Positions 47,095 to 56,847 of a stretch of DNA of 64,000 bases are shown piece by piece. Position numbers and translations under genes: made by a program. The notes beneath the pieces were generated by a model. It saw only the letters and a list, made by a program, of their open reading frames with translations, did not search any database and was not told the DNA's origin. Source of the stretch: Symbiodinium microadriaticum (taxonomy: Eukaryota > Sar > Dinophyceae > Suessiales > Symbiodiniaceae); NCBI GenBank assembly GCA_001939145.1, contig LSRX01001223.1:107458-171457 (forward strand). The letters are read 5' to 3'. Position 1 is the first letter of the stretch. The number at the start of each line of letters is the position of its first letter.

Positions 47095-47939
47095 GTTTGG
47101 GGAGCGGCTGGACCTGGCTCTGAGCCTGAAGGGGCCTGTTTCCCCCTATCCGTAGCAGCTTGTTGGTTTCAATCAACGCAGGGCCTGAGACCCTCAGGTC
47201 CTGAACCATAGGTGGACCAAGTCGGACCAAGGGAAAGCGACTGGAACAAAGACTACACACCGCAAAACATGAGGACGGTGATGACCATGCGTAGGTCTTA
47301 TACTATGATGAGGACGGTCACGATCACTTGCATTCTATTGAGTCTTGTCTCTGTATCATGAGAACCATCATTCCCCTGACCCATGCCGCCACCATCATCA
47401 TCGTCCTGTTCGATTTTCAATCCGAGTGCACAGCATCTCTACTTCTACCACCTAGCAGCGGATGTCGATGATGTTTCGCGACTGACCATTAAAGGTCTCA
47501 GCTGCTCACAGTTAGCGATACCGTTTTCTGGGATCTGCAGGCTGAGCACCTGCCCTAAACTGAACGGTGAACCCACTTCCGCTGCTGTCGGCAACATGCG
47601 AACCTCAATCCTAAGCCCCTCCCGAAGAAGCAAACCTGACTGCGAGCGCACAGAATTCTCAGAGGATTTTTCGAAGAGCCGTAACTAACCAGAGGCGATA
47701 TTGCACTGAGAATACGAATACTTTGACGAAGAAGCCGGAAAAAACATCTAAAGCCCCCTAACAGCCTCCGGCAAAAAAGACAATATACGAATAGCCACCT
47801 CCCCTCTCTTGCAAAAACAAACCCCAAAAAAACGAAAAGAAAAAGCCTTAGGAAATCCCTGTGGAAAGAACGCCTTGCTCCGGGGGGCCTCTCGCTTTGC
47901 CCTCGCTGGCCTTTCCTTTCCTTCGCGCCCCTCGCGGCC

Positions 47940-48145
47940 GGGCGTTTAGGGTTTAGGTGTGTAGGGTTTAGGGTTTAGGGTTTAGGATTTAGGGTTCAGG
48001 GCTTGGGTTTAGAAGTTTGGGGGAGTAGGGTCGTGCGGGTTTGGGGTTATTGGGTTTATCGACCACANTTTAGGGGTTTAGGGGTTTAGGGGTTTGTTTA
48101 GGGGTTTAGGTGTTTCGGGGTTCAGGGGCTTAGGGCTTGGGCTTT
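47940..48145 (+). repeat. TTTAGGG / TTTAGGGG array with one N
   Basis: An imperfect array containing the N at 48,067. Confidence 0.8.
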
Positions 48146-49349
48146 ACGGGGCTTAGAAAGCTCCCAAAGAACGGTTTCTTTCAGGGCTCAGGGCTGCACC
48201 CGCCCTTAGAGAGCCCTACGGCAGGGGAGCCCTTAAAAGGATCTCGCAAGGGAACCACCTGGGTTTCCCGGCCACAGCAACGTGGCCCTCGGGAAGCTGC
48301 GACCAATGTCGGCTGCCTGGGGAGTTTTTTGGGAGCATTGGGGCTATCGAAGGGCTGTATAATGTCTTCTAGGGGTTAGTGTTTTGGGGTTCGGTTCAGG
48401 GTGTAGGTGTAAGGGCTAGCTATTGTTCTATAAGGACGCTCTATGGGTTCTTTGTAGGGATTGATATAAGGCTCTATGCGGTTATAGAGCAGGCCGTGTA
48501 GGGTTGCACAAAACGCTCGACGAAAGTCTAAATATACTGGTTCTACAGGGTTTTACAAGGCCTCTGTAGGGATTTCAAAAGGCATCCAAGGCGCTTCAGT
48601 GCCTAGGCCTTAGGGCTTTGGGTTTAGGATCCTTTCAGGGTTTCTTGAAGGGATCTATAGGGGTTTACTGTTTTTCATAGGCCCCCCGAAAGGGTTCCTT
48701 TAAGGGATGCTTTCAGGGAGTTTAGGGTTTAGGGGCCTTAGGGTTTGAGGGTTTTCGCACGTCGGACGCCACTTCGCCAAACGGTGCTCCGTTAAAGGTT
48801 CCTTCAAGGGCTCCGCACCTTTTGTGCTTCTTGGTCCTCAGCCTTTGTACAGTCCCCTTCCAAGCCCCGCATAGGTTGAAAACCAAAACGCCTAAAAAAC
48901 CTAAAACCCCTCTGAAAACCCTTCAGGGCCCTTATAGAACCCCTTTAAAAGAGTTCCCCTCAAAGGAACCCCTTAAAGGATCCCTTAGAGGAACCCCCCA
49001 AAGGCCTAGAAGCCCAGTCCCTCTTTCTTTTCCTTGGCCCCCACGCCCAGGCTGGACTCCATCAGCAGGGAATGGAGGAGCTCCGGGGCGCCTTGGGCGA
49101 AGGTCTTTGTTTCGAGGGACTAAAGGAGCGACCCTGTATAGGGTACTAGGATNGGGGTCGTGGATTTGGGGAGTACCTTATTGAAGGCTTTCTTTGGGCT
49201 TGCAGGGTTTATGTTAGGGTCACTGTTAGGGTTATAAGGCTTATCGGCCTTAAAAGATTATGGGGCTGAATGTCTTCCGGTGGGTTCTTGAATTTAGGGA
49301 GTGCCTTTTCTTTAGGGCTTTCTTTGAGCTTCTAGGATTTAGGGGATCC

Positions 49350-49442
49350 CTGCTGTTGATATAAATCCTGCATTGCCTTCAGGACCCTAAACTATGGGAA
49401 TTATGGTATATTCCTTCATATGTATATTATCATCAACCCTAC
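49350..49442. mobile_element. MITE-alpha copy, right end shortened
   Basis: It has the left end ctgctgttgatataaatcct and the core actatgggaattatggtata. The right end keeps only tatcatcaaccctac. Confidence 0.65.
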
Positions 49443-49668
49443 GACTGCTCTGGAGAAAAGCTGGTAAAAGGAGCTCCGCGGCGCTGACACGGCCGTCTTT
49501 TTTGCGGTTTAGGGTTTAGGGTTTGAGGTTTAGGGTTTGGGAAAGTGGAAAGTTTGGGGTTTAGGGGTTAGGGTTTAGGACAGTTTCTGAAATCAGAGCC
49601 GCCTTCTTTGGGGCTTTGGGAGTGTAGGCTTTGGTGGGGGGGGGGGGAGTTCCCCAAAACGAGGGATC

Positions 49669-49765
49669 CTACTGTTGATGATACCTTAAGGACCCTGAAC
49701 TATGGGAATTCTGGCCTATTCCATATATTATGGGTAGAATGCAGGATTTTCAACATCAGCCGTAG
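49669..49765. mobile_element. MITE-alpha copy
   Basis: It runs from ctactgttgatgatacctta to caacatcagccgtag with the core actatgggaattctggccta. It lies 230 bp from another copy. Confidence 0.7.
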
Positions 49766-49827
49766 TGATCAAAGGTCTCTCTGATGCTTCTTTCAGAAGA
49801 TTTGCCCCTTGGATCTCAGGCCGCGGC

Positions 49828-49884
49828 TCGTGTGAGAGGTCTCCGGTGCTTCGCCTTCGGCCTTCGGCTCCTCTGGAACATGGC
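49828..49884 (-). CDS. Acidic gene exon J
   Basis: The exon is 57 nt, phase 1-1, reading HVPEEPKAEGEAPETSHT. The acceptor is CGGCGAAG and the donor GCCGCG. It is the last exon of the series I can defend; a further candidate at about 48,262-48,330 (SRHWSQLPEGHVAVAG) is weaker. Confidence 0.35.
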
Positions 49885-49990
49885 CTTCGCCGGTGCAGGG
49901 AAGGCAGAAACCGAGACTCGGGTTTTAGGGTTTTGGGGTTTAGGGTTTAGGGTGCTAGGGGTTTAGGGTTTAGGGTAGGACCTTCCTTGC

Positions 49991-50062
49991 TAAGGGCGTG
50001 GCCGCTCGCTTCTGGCGCGCGCTGCTGCACGACTTGGTCGTGCTCTACGTCAGCGACTTCGC
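49991..50062 (-). CDS. Acidic gene exon I
   Basis: The exon is 72 nt, phase 1-1, reading EVADVEHDQVVQQRAPEASG and then HAL. It has a strong acceptor (TTGCTTCGCTCAG) and a GCAAGG donor. Confidence 0.45.
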
Positions 50063-50237
50063 CTGAGCGAAGCAAAAGGCTCCCTTCCTCTCGGGAGCAC
50101 AATCCTCTCCTGGGTCCAGGCCACGCATCGTCTCAGCTCCAGCTTGCACGTCTGCACTCTCATGCTCGTGCAGCTCTTGTCGTGTGGCTTCTTCCGGGGC
50201 ATCTCCTTGCTGTCAGGCACAGCAACCGTTAGTATGC

Positions 50238-50330
50238 CTGCGGGCTCCTGCTGCACGTTATGCTCCATGTCTTCCGCGCCTGGTCCCTGCTGCTCTGGCT
50301 CCTCCTCGTTGGCTTCTGCCGGGAGGTCGC
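50238..50330 (-). CDS. Acidic gene exon H
   Basis: The exon is 93 nt, phase 1-1, starting DLPAEANEEEPEQQGPGAED, then MEHNVQQEPA. The acceptor is TTAGTTGAG and the donor GCATAC, a GC-type donor. Confidence 0.45.
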
Positions 50331-50406
50331 CTCAACTAATCAGTCCAATTTGCGTTTGCACTGCAAAATGTCTTACTTAGGCCACGGCCACTTATCGTCG
50401 CAGCAC

Positions 50407-50472
50407 CCACTTCTTCGGCATGTATGTCGATGTCTCCGGGCTCCTGCGTCACTTCCTGCTGCTGACCTTCGT
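50407..50472 (-). CDS. Acidic gene exon G
   Basis: The exon is 66 nt, phase 1-1, reading EGQQQEVTQEPGDIDIHAEE. The acceptor is CCCGGAAG and the donor GTGCTG. Its boundaries are less certain than those of F and H. Confidence 0.35.
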
Positions 50473-50565
50473 CTTCCGGGAGTACACCAGGGCGAACACG
50501 GCACGCGGATTCATCCGAAATACTCGCGGCCCACATGCTAAGAACGCAGCCGATCATCGTGTCAC

Positions 50566-50652
50566 TGTCTGCAGCTTCACGATGCTCCATTTCATTGTCT
50601 TCGGGCTCCTGCTGCACTTCCTGGTCCTCCTCTGCGTCTTCCGCCAGATCGC
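50566..50652 (-). CDS. Acidic gene exon F
   Basis: The exon is 87 nt, phase 1-1, starting DLAEDAEEDQEVQQEPEDNE and then MEHREAAD. The acceptor is TTTCTTTGCAG and the donor GTGACA. It is similar in style to H, sharing QQEP and MEH motifs. Confidence 0.45.
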
Positions 50653-50915
50653 CTGCAAAGAAACAAGCCTTGCCTCCGTGTGCCATGGGAATATGTTGTG
50701 TCTTCAGGAAGGTCTCCTGGCTCGTTGCTAAATGAAAAAGGTGCCTTCTGTGAGGTTGCGGCCACCCTTCTCACGACCTACAAAACTCCTGCCGAGGAGC
50801 TGAACTCAATTTACCATCATGAAGATATTTAACAACAATACTGATGAGAGCACTTGCAAGAGCAAGACACTGATATAGTTGGATCACATTGTGATGCATG
50901 ATGTCCCTCGTACTC

Positions 50916-51007
50916 CTGCAAGACGACAAGAGCCCAGCCTACAGCTTGCCCCTCTGCGTTCTCGCTGTCTGCGTACTCCTGGCTCTCCTCGGCGTCCACG
51001 AGATCGC
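50916..51007 (-). CDS. Acidic gene exon E1
   Basis: The exon is 92 nt, with core DLVDAEESQEYADSENAEGQ and then AVGWALVVLQ. No D exon follows it at the usual spacing, so its junction with the next exon (F) is unresolved. The donor region reads GAGTACGAGG. Confidence 0.45.
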
Positions 51008-51313
51008 CTGGGCGCAAGTCCCCCGAGGTGCGTAAATCCTTCGTTTTCGTGCGACTCGGGATTTAAAAGCTCAGGTTTAGGGTTTACGGTACACCCTGAG
51101 AAACGTTGAAAAGTCTAGGGTCTGCGGTGAATTAGGGTGTCAAGCTTGGTCTTTACGGCTTCCACAGGTTCAGGGCTTGGGGTTTAGGGCTTAGGGTTTA
51201 CTTATAGATATGCATATATATATATATATATCTATATATAATATTGATATACATATACATGTATGTATATATATATATATTTATGTACGTATGTATATGT
51301 GGCCTTTATTTGC

Positions 51314-51409
51314 TCAGGGCAGGGCCAGTCGTCGCAGGATCCACAGACTGCGAGTGTGCACCCTCGCTATCCTCGAGCTCCCGCTGCGCTTCCTCTTCCG
51401 AGGGATCAC
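51314..51409 (-). CDS. Acidic gene exon P1
   Basis: The exon is 96 nt, phase 1-1, starting GDPSEEEAQRELEDSEG. The donor is GCAAAT rather than GCAAAG. The acceptor is CGCCCAG. Confidence 0.45.
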   Translation of the reverse strand: MIPRKRKRSGSSRIARVHTRSLWILRRLALP

Positions 51410-51849
51410 CTGGGCGAGGATTCATGGCTTAGGAAATTGGGCTAATAGGGATTAGGGTGAGGGGTTCAGGGCGCTTGCGCGACATCGACTGTATGTTGTC
51501 GTGGCACAACGTCAACAAGGAGGGCAAGAGGAGAGAACGAGAGAGAGAAGAAGAGAGAGTGAGAGAGAGAGAGAGAGAGACACACACACACACAGAGGGC
51601 GGCAGAGGCAGACTCTGATTCACACTTCGACACAAAAAGGATGCAAAGAGAGAGAGAGAGGGGGTGAGTCAGCGTCCCGTGGTGCCACGACTGAAGAATC
51701 AAGCCTGAATCCCTGATCTGAAGACCAGAGGCACCGCATCCTGCTCCTCAAGGCCTCCGCCCCTTTGTCTCGCTACACAGAACGCCATACCCGCGGCATG
51801 GTGCCGGAGTGTCCGGTTGAGACATCATGCTTAAAAACGAGAGTCATAC

Positions 51850-52066
51850 CAGAAGCATGCTCCTAATCATAATCAGGACACCTGTCATCGTCACCGTCAT
51901 CATCACCAGCATCATCACCCTGGTCGTCGTCAGCATCATCATCCTGAAAACCCGTATCGTCGCCACTTTGCTCATCACAGGCACCACCACAAAAATCATC
52001 ATGGCAATCACCAACATCGTCTTCATGCTTATAATCATCATGACCATCTACATCATCCCGATCGTC
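51850..52066 (-). pseudogene. Acidic gene exon D1, premature stop
   Basis: The exon has the same 217-nt length as D3, with acceptor TTTCTTGTTCAG. It reads DDRDDVDGHDDYKHEDDVGD and keeps FCGGACDE. Near its end CAA is replaced by TAG (GATTAGGAG against GATCAAGAG), so the exon terminates the frame if included. Confidence 0.45.
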
Positions 52067-52121
52067 CTGAACAAGAAACTGAAATAGTGCGCATATGTGA
52101 TCCTAGCTGTCCCCCTTCCTC

Positions 52122-52213
52122 CTGCAAGACGACAAGCGCCCCGCCTACAGCTTGCCCCTCTGCGTTCTCGCTGTCTGCGTACTCCTGGCTCTCCTCGGCG
52201 TCCACGAGATCGC
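52122..52213 (-). CDS. Acidic gene exon E2
   Basis: The exon is 92 nt, phase 1-0, with core DLVDAEESQEYADSENAEGQ and then AVGGALVVLQ. The donor position reads GAGGAAGG. A 55-nt intron separates it from D1. Confidence 0.5.
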
Positions 52214-52408
52214 CTGGGTGCGATTCGAGTCTGTGCGACTCAGGATGTGAAATTTCAGGTTTAGGGTGTGCGGTAGACCCTGCAAAACGTTTCAAGCTTT
52301 AGGGTCTATGGTGCATTCGGACGTCAAGTTTGAACTTTACGGTTTTTACGGGATCAGGCTTTAGGGTTTATTGTAAGATATACATAAATATACATATACA
52401 TATACATC

Positions 52409-52456
<48 letters not shown>

Positions 52457-52501
52457 TGTATGTATGTATGTATGTATGTATGTATGTGGCCCTTTCTTTG
52501 C

Positions 52502-52597
52502 TCAGGGCAGGGCCAGTCGTCGCAGGATCCACAGACTGCGAGGGTGAAGCCTCGCTATCCGCGAGCTCCCGCTGCGCTTCCTCTTCCGAGGGATCGC
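52502..52597 (-). CDS. Acidic gene exon P2
   Basis: The exon is 96 nt, phase 1-1, starting GDPSEEEAQRELADSEASPS. It has a CGCCCAG acceptor and a GCAAAG donor as in P3. The following intron begins with the TATG microsatellite at 52,430-52,490. Confidence 0.5.
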   Translation of the reverse strand, partial: AIPRKRKRSGSSRIARLHPRSLWILRRLALP

Positions 52598-52732
52598 CTG
52601 GGCGAGGATTCACGGCTTAGGAATTTGGGCTTATAGGGTTTAGGGTGAGGGGTCTAGGGCGCTTGCGCGACATCGACTGTATGTTGTCGTGGCACAACGT
52701 CAACAAGGAGGGCAAGAGGAGAGAACGAGGTC

Positions 52733-52769
<37 letters not shown>

Positions 52770-53036
52770 CACACACAGGGCGGCAGAGGCAGACTCTGAT
52801 TGACACTTCGACACAAAAAGGATGCAAAGAGAGAGAGAGAGAGAGACGGGGTGGGTCAGCGTCCCGTGTTGCCACGACTGAAGAATCAAGCCTGAATCCC
52901 TGATCTGAAGACCAGAGGCACCGCATCCTGCTCCTCAAAGCCTCCGCCCCTTTGTTTCGCTACCCAGAACGCCATACCCGCGGCATGGTGCCGGAGTGTC
53001 CAGTTGAGACATCATGCTTAAAAACGAGAGTCATAC

Positions 53037-53240
53037 CAGAAGTATCCTCTTGATCATAATCAGGACACCTGTCATCGTCACCCTCGTCGTCGTCATCATC
53101 ATCATCATCATCATCCTGAAAACCCATATCGTCTTCACACCATGCTCATCACAATCACCACCACAAAAATCATCATCGCGATCACCAACATCGTCTTCAT
53201 GCCGATCTTCGTCATGACCATCTACACAATCGTCCTCAAC
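53037..53240 (-). pseudogene. Acidic gene exon D2, frameshifted copy
   Basis: The acceptor TCTCTTGCTCAG and the start VEDDCVDGHDEDRHEDDVGD match D1 and D3. Near the FCGGDCDE motif it gains 2 nt, and later it loses 15, for a net -13 against D3. The Asp-rich frame is therefore lost downstream. Confidence 0.45.
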
Positions 53241-53298
53241 CTGAGCAAGAGACTGAAATAGTGGGATCACATTGTGATCCTAGCTGTTCCCCTTACTC

Positions 53299-53390
53299 CT
53301 GCAAGACGACAAGCGCCCAGCCTACAGCTTGCTCCTCTGCGTTCTCGCTGAAAGCGTACTCCTGGCTCCCCTCGGCGTCCACGAGATCGC
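53299..53390 (-). CDS. Acidic gene exon E3
   Basis: The exon is 92 nt, phase 1-0, with core DLVDAEGSQEYAFSENAEEQ and then AVGWALVVLQ. The acceptor is GCACCCAG. The donor is GAGTAAGG, a GA-type donor if phase with exon D is to hold. It is the first exon downstream of the inserted LINE. Confidence 0.5.
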
Positions 53391-53548
53391 CTGGGTGCAA
53401 TTCGATTCTGTGCGACTCAGGAATTGAAATTTCAGGTTTAGGGTGTGCGGGTTCAAAACGTTTCAAGGTTTAGGGTCTATGGTGAACTAGGGTGTCAAGT
53501 GTGGACGTTAGGGCTTTTACGGGTTCAAGCTTTAGGGTTTGTTTTCAG

Positions 53549-53565
53549 TTATAACATACATACAT
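53549..53565. repeat. Target-site duplication, 3' side of the LINE
   Basis: The sequence ttataacatacatacat is identical to the copy on the other side of the element. It lies in the intron following the stretch ending gttttcag, just outside the LINE 3' end. Confidence 0.9.
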
Positions 53566-53940
53566 TTCATTCACACCGCCGCAAGAAGGTCTTACGATGC
53601 GTCGAAGGGCAATCGTTCCGATCGGCGCCTCCAGGGCGCATGCCCGGTAGTTGTTGGGCATCCCTTAAACTAGAACTCCTTGTGCTAACAGCAGCTTCGG
53701 CAAACCTGGAAAGGAATGGTGAAATAGAAAAGGAGTAGTAAAATCAAGCAAGAAGCATAAAGCCCTAGAGCCTAAACGAGAAAGGCAATGCCAGGGTCAT
53801 GCCATACTCGCCCGGCGTGTCCGCCCCATATGCGACGAGCTGCTGCTGTAAAAGAACTGCCATGCAAGTTAAAAGTCAAGCTCTGTGAAGAGAGCCCGAA
53901 GATTGGCAAAAGTTGGAAAAAGAGACTTGCAGTCGGCTGC

Positions 53941-56577
53941 TCATTCTGACCTGTGTTGTTGGCGGAGAAAGTACAAGTAAGCGTTTTGCTCTATGACAGC
54001 AACATCTGGATCCTGAATCGCAACCGGCAAGCTACCATCATCTGTCAGCATGTGCAGGCTCCCCTGCTGCAAGAGAGCAGCGCGGTAATGCCCGCTGTCT
54101 CTGGAAGGCCCAAGGTGGAATACGATTGCTTCAACTGCGTAGGCATAGGAGGTGGTTCTCAGACCATCACTTGTGAAGCTAGGAACATAAACCGTGCGGC
54201 TAGAATGGATTCGGAACTGAAGTTTGAACCCATTATCTCTAAACCTTCCAACCTGGGCCACCAGCACTTCAGGAGCAGTCACAAGCGCATGCCGCTGCGC
54301 CTGATTGCGCCAGTCGACGAATAGCTTTTGCAAGCTTAGACGCGGTGCTGAGGCATGGGCCACGCTGAGATGCAAAGGCCACACATGTCCGTGATCGGCC
54401 ACCTGGACCGCTGCGGAGTGTGACAGCTCTGACCCTTCTAACCTAGACTCCCACGACCCTTCAGAGGCAGACGGACAAAGATGCGGCCTCAGAAAATGCA
54501 GAAAATCGGCAGCGTCGTGCTGTCTATGGGGCTCATGCCACCTGTGCACAAGAGCAGGCCATGCTCGCACTTGCCAGAGAGATATGCTGAGGGGTTTGCG
54601 CACAAGCCAGCTAAGGAATCGACCTAAGTCTCTCTGAACCCTTAAGCCGTTAACTAGTTGGGAGGCTAACCATATGAGGGCTAAAACTACAGAATTGGCA
54701 TAGCAATGGCACGAAGGGTTGATGAGGGTGAGGTTGAGCGCTTGGGCCTCTGAAGGCTTTAGCGCTGCAGCGACTGCAGAAGCTGGTCGATGTGCACCGC
54801 CAAAGGGCTCCTGCCCAGCCGAGTTGGGCGTGCCGTGGCTCCCACCAGGTGGAGGCAGCCGTTTCTGCAGAGCCTCCTCATGAGGCAATACATCTGATGC
54901 GACTCCTGGTTGCGGTTCTGGATGTGGAGAGAGAACGGGATTACCTCGCTTTCCATCGACTCCGTGAGCTTGCGCAACGGATGAAACTTGCCCACAGTGT
55001 CCGGGAACGTTGTGAGCTGGATCAAGTACTCCACGATCTCCATTGCTTTGGCATGCGCCAGGGGCTCCTGAGTGTCCGCCTCGTAGCGGTGGTCCTTGGG
55101 ATTCCAGCGAAGATACAGATAGCTGGTACCATCCGTCAAGCCCATCTCCTTGGCTTTGAGACACATGTTTGTGTCTGTTTCCATGTTGCGAAGGCGGTCG
55201 CGGAGGGCTGTGAGCAGACAGTGCAGTAGCACCGTTCTCATCGGTTGATTGAGAACCGTGGCATCCTCGGCCTTCTGGCGATGCCACTCCTTTGCAACGG
55301 AGTAGAGCTGCTTCGTGATCGTCCAGCCTTTCTCGGACTCCTTCGTTTGAAGGAATAACATGAAGCTGGTGTCGAGGCCATAGACGTTCAGGCTGTCCTC
55401 GATCCTCAGGGTCAGCCTCCCCATTGCCACCACTAGGTCCTGTAGTGCCGCCTTCTCTTTGTCCTGAACTCGGCGATCCTGACGGTCCTGGCGGTAGCCT
55501 CCGCCACGGTCGTTCCCCCTGCGCTGCTGTCCCCACCATCCCTGGCGTTGCTGACTCCTCTGGCCGCGTTGGTCGTTGCGCTCCTGCCCGGAACGCCTCT
55601 GCGAGGGGTCTCGCGGAGACTGTGCTCGGCCCTTGCCTGTGGCTTCCTGGCTCGGCAGTGTGCCCGATCCCTCCGGCTCGTCGCCCTTTCTGTCTCCCTT
55701 GGCGTGGCTTCTCGGCCACTTCGAGGCTGCTTCGTCCGAGCGCTCCTCGGGTAGACGCTTCTCCCGATCCACCTCCATCCGAGCAGGGGCGAGGTTCTGG
55801 TCTGGAATCAACTCCACGCTCTCCTGGGAGGTCCGGGCGCTGCCAGGCGCCGTCGACGGCTCCCCCGCTGCGGGATTCATGTATTCCGCAAACCTCTCGA
55901 GTTCCGCAGCCGCTTCCCGAAGCTCCTGAGTGTTCTTGCCGGCGGAAGCCATCGATCTTGGTTTGTCCTGGGTCTTCTAAGGAACTGAAGCGATGCAGAA
56001 AGTGCCCACACATCCACAGGACAGTGCATGATTTACGGTGCACTGCAGCCGGGCCTCGGAACCAGGTTCCACACCAGTTGCAGGGGTTCAAAGGCGGTGG
56101 TTTGGTTTGAGCCCACTGGTCAACCAACGGCTGAGCGGCTGCCATGTCTGGGTGCATGGCGCAAGCATGTCTAGCGACGTACGAGGCCTTGGCAGCCCAC
56201 TGAAAACATAGTGGGCAGTGTTGGAGAATGGCACTATTGCGGATGGCTTTTGCTAACTCACTAATTCGACGTGATGAAGCGAGCTGCTGCAGTTCAGGCC
56301 TGTCAAAAAGAGGCACATCCGGCTGCGCATCGGCTACAAGACAGTTAGCCCCCGGCGCGAACGCCCCATGAGCAGGGATAACCGAAGAGGCGTCCGCCGC
56401 AGCTGTGCCACCATCTAGAGGCTGGGAGTCATGGCAACTCTGAGGTGCCCTTCGAGTGGAGGATTCTTCCACTGAGTGCCTCTGGTAATGGAAGACAGGA
56501 CAGGCGTGTTGGGAGAAGTGGCCCCGGAACTGCAACCAACCGTAAAACCTATGCTTACAGTAGCGGCATTGTGGCAT
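53941..56577 (-). CDS. LINE downstream frame: C2H2 zinc fingers and USP-like (C19) protease
   Basis: The 878-codon frame is the same frame as ORF2 and is open back to the ORF2 stop. Before the first Met, at about 56,733-56,662, there is already a finger (CACPECGQYFPTSHALS, then HIGKQH). After it come C4/C7/H20/H24, C121/C124/H137/H142 and C166/C169/H180/C184. The middle (about residues 210-605) is Gly/Pro/Ser/Arg-rich and overlaps the better-looking ORF at 54,759-55,952, so it is probably not translated as such. The C-terminal ~260 residues match ubiquitin-specific proteases: INPSCHCYANS places Cys625 at the catalytic Cys, HDAADFLHFL resembles the QQDAHEFL box, SGHYRAALL gives the His box (His830), a DDG follows (about Asp846), and AYLYF ends it. 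All triad positions look intact. How this domain is expressed (readthrough, reinitiation, frameshift or splicing) is unknown. Confidence 0.75.
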   Translation of the reverse strand: MPQCRYCKHRFYGWLQFRGHFSQHACPVFHYQRHSVEESSTRRAPQSCHDSQPLDGGTAAADASSVIPAHGAFAPGANCLVADAQPDVPLFDRPELQQLASSRRISELAKAIRNSAILQHCPLCFQWAAKASYVARHACAMHPDMAAAQPLVDQWAQTKPPPLNPCNWCGTWFRGPAAVHRKSCTVLWMCGHFLHRFSSLEDPGQTKIDGFRRQEHSGASGSGCGTREVCGIHESRSGGAVDGAWQRPDLPGERGVDSRPEPRPCSDGGGSGEASTRGALGRSSLEVAEKPRQGRQKGRRAGGIGHTAEPGSHRQGPSTVSARPLAEAFRAGAQRPTRPEESATPGMVGTAAQGERPWRRLPPGPSGSPSSGQREGGTTGPSGGNGEADPEDRGQPERLWPRHQLHVIPSNEGVRERLDDHEAALLRCKGVASPEGRGCHGSQSTDENGATALSAHSPPRPPSQHGNRHKHVSQSQGDGLDGWYQLSVSSLESQGPPLRGGHSGAPGACQSNGDRGVLDPAHNVPGHCGQVSSVAQAHGVDGKRGNPVLSPHPEPQPGVASDVLPHEEALQKRLPPPGGSHGTPNSAGQEPFGGAHRPASAVAAALKPSEAQALNLTLINPSCHCYANSVVLALIWLASQLVNGLRVQRDLGRFLSWLVRKPLSISLWQVRAWPALVHRWHEPHRQHDAADFLHFLRPHLCPSASEGSWESRLEGSELSHSAAVQVADHGHVWPLHLSVAHASAPRLSLQKLFVDWRNQAQRHALVTAPEVLVAQVGRFRDNGFKLQFRIHSSRTVYVPSFTSDGLRTTSYAYAVEAIVFHLGPSRDSGHYRAALLQQGSLHMLTDDGSLPVAIQDPDVAVIEQNAYLYFLRQQHRSE
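54759..55952 (-). CDS. LINE Arg/Gly/Gln-rich ORF, possible RNA-binding protein
   Basis: The ORF has 397 residues starting MASAGKNTQELREAAAE. Residues 1-110 are acidic and hydrophilic. About 110-165 form a basic RGG/RQ-rich stretch (QQRRGNDRGGGYRQDRQDRR), a composition typical of RNA-binding linkers. The remainder is a compact alpha-helical region (for example KGWTITKQLYSVAKEW and MRTVLLHCLLTALRDRLRNM) that I do not recognise. It lies entirely inside the zinc-finger/protease frame but is shifted, starting where the finger part ends and stopping 54 nt before the catalytic-Cys codon of the protease. This arrangement suggests separate initiation or two frameshifts (+1 into it, -1 out of it). A gag-like nucleic-acid-binding role is inference from composition. 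Confidence 0.65.
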   Translation of the reverse strand: MASAGKNTQELREAAAELERFAEYMNPAAGEPSTAPGSARTSQESVELIPDQNLAPARMEVDREKRLPEERSDEAASKWPRSHAKGDRKGDEPEGSGTLPSQEATGKGRAQSPRDPSQRRSGQERNDQRGQRSQQRQGWWGQQRRGNDRGGGYRQDRQDRRVQDKEKAALQDLVVAMGRLTLRIEDSLNVYGLDTSFMLFLQTKESEKGWTITKQLYSVAKEWHRQKAEDATVLNQPMRTVLLHCLLTALRDRLRNMETDTNMCLKAKEMGLTDGTSYLYLRWNPKDHRYEADTQEPLAHAKAMEIVEYLIQLTTFPDTVGKFHPLRKLTESMESEVIPFSLHIQNRNQESHQMYCLMRRLCRNGCLHLVGATARPTRLGRSPLAVHIDQLLQSLQR

Positions 56578-56847
56578 GCCATTCAGGGAGTGTTGTCTAT
56601 ACGCTTCGCAGCGGACTTGCTTCTCTCTCGTTTGCTTTGCCTTGCTAGGACGTGTGTTTGCATGTTGTTTGCCAATGTGAACACTAAGGGCGTGAGAGGT
56701 GGGGAAGTACTGGCCACATTCCGGGCAGGCACAGCGGAAACGTGCAACTTCACTAATTTCACGTAGTCGAGCTCTAGGCGCAGATGGATCCGCAGACTCG
56801 GTAGACGCTCGGGTGTCAAAGTTGTGTTGCAGCAGAACCCACCATTG

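Noticed and set aside
50669-50716. Possible extra acidic exon (GDLPEDTTYSHGTRRQ)
   Set aside because: Phase fits, but the intron to exon F would be only 16 nt, too short to splice.
51827-52087. Plus-strand Ile/Val-rich frame (MLKNESHTRS...) as a membrane protein, also at 53,014 and 62,445
   Set aside because: The opposite strand has matching splice signals, phase consistency and a conserved FCGG[AD]CDE motif, so the hydrophobic frame is taken as a shadow.
53953-54324. Plus-strand frame of 123 codons
   Set aside because: Lies antisense to the C19 protease domain.
55424-56110. Plus-strand 228-codon frame opposite the LINE ORFs
   Set aside because: Antisense shadow of GC-rich coding sequence, with no domain.
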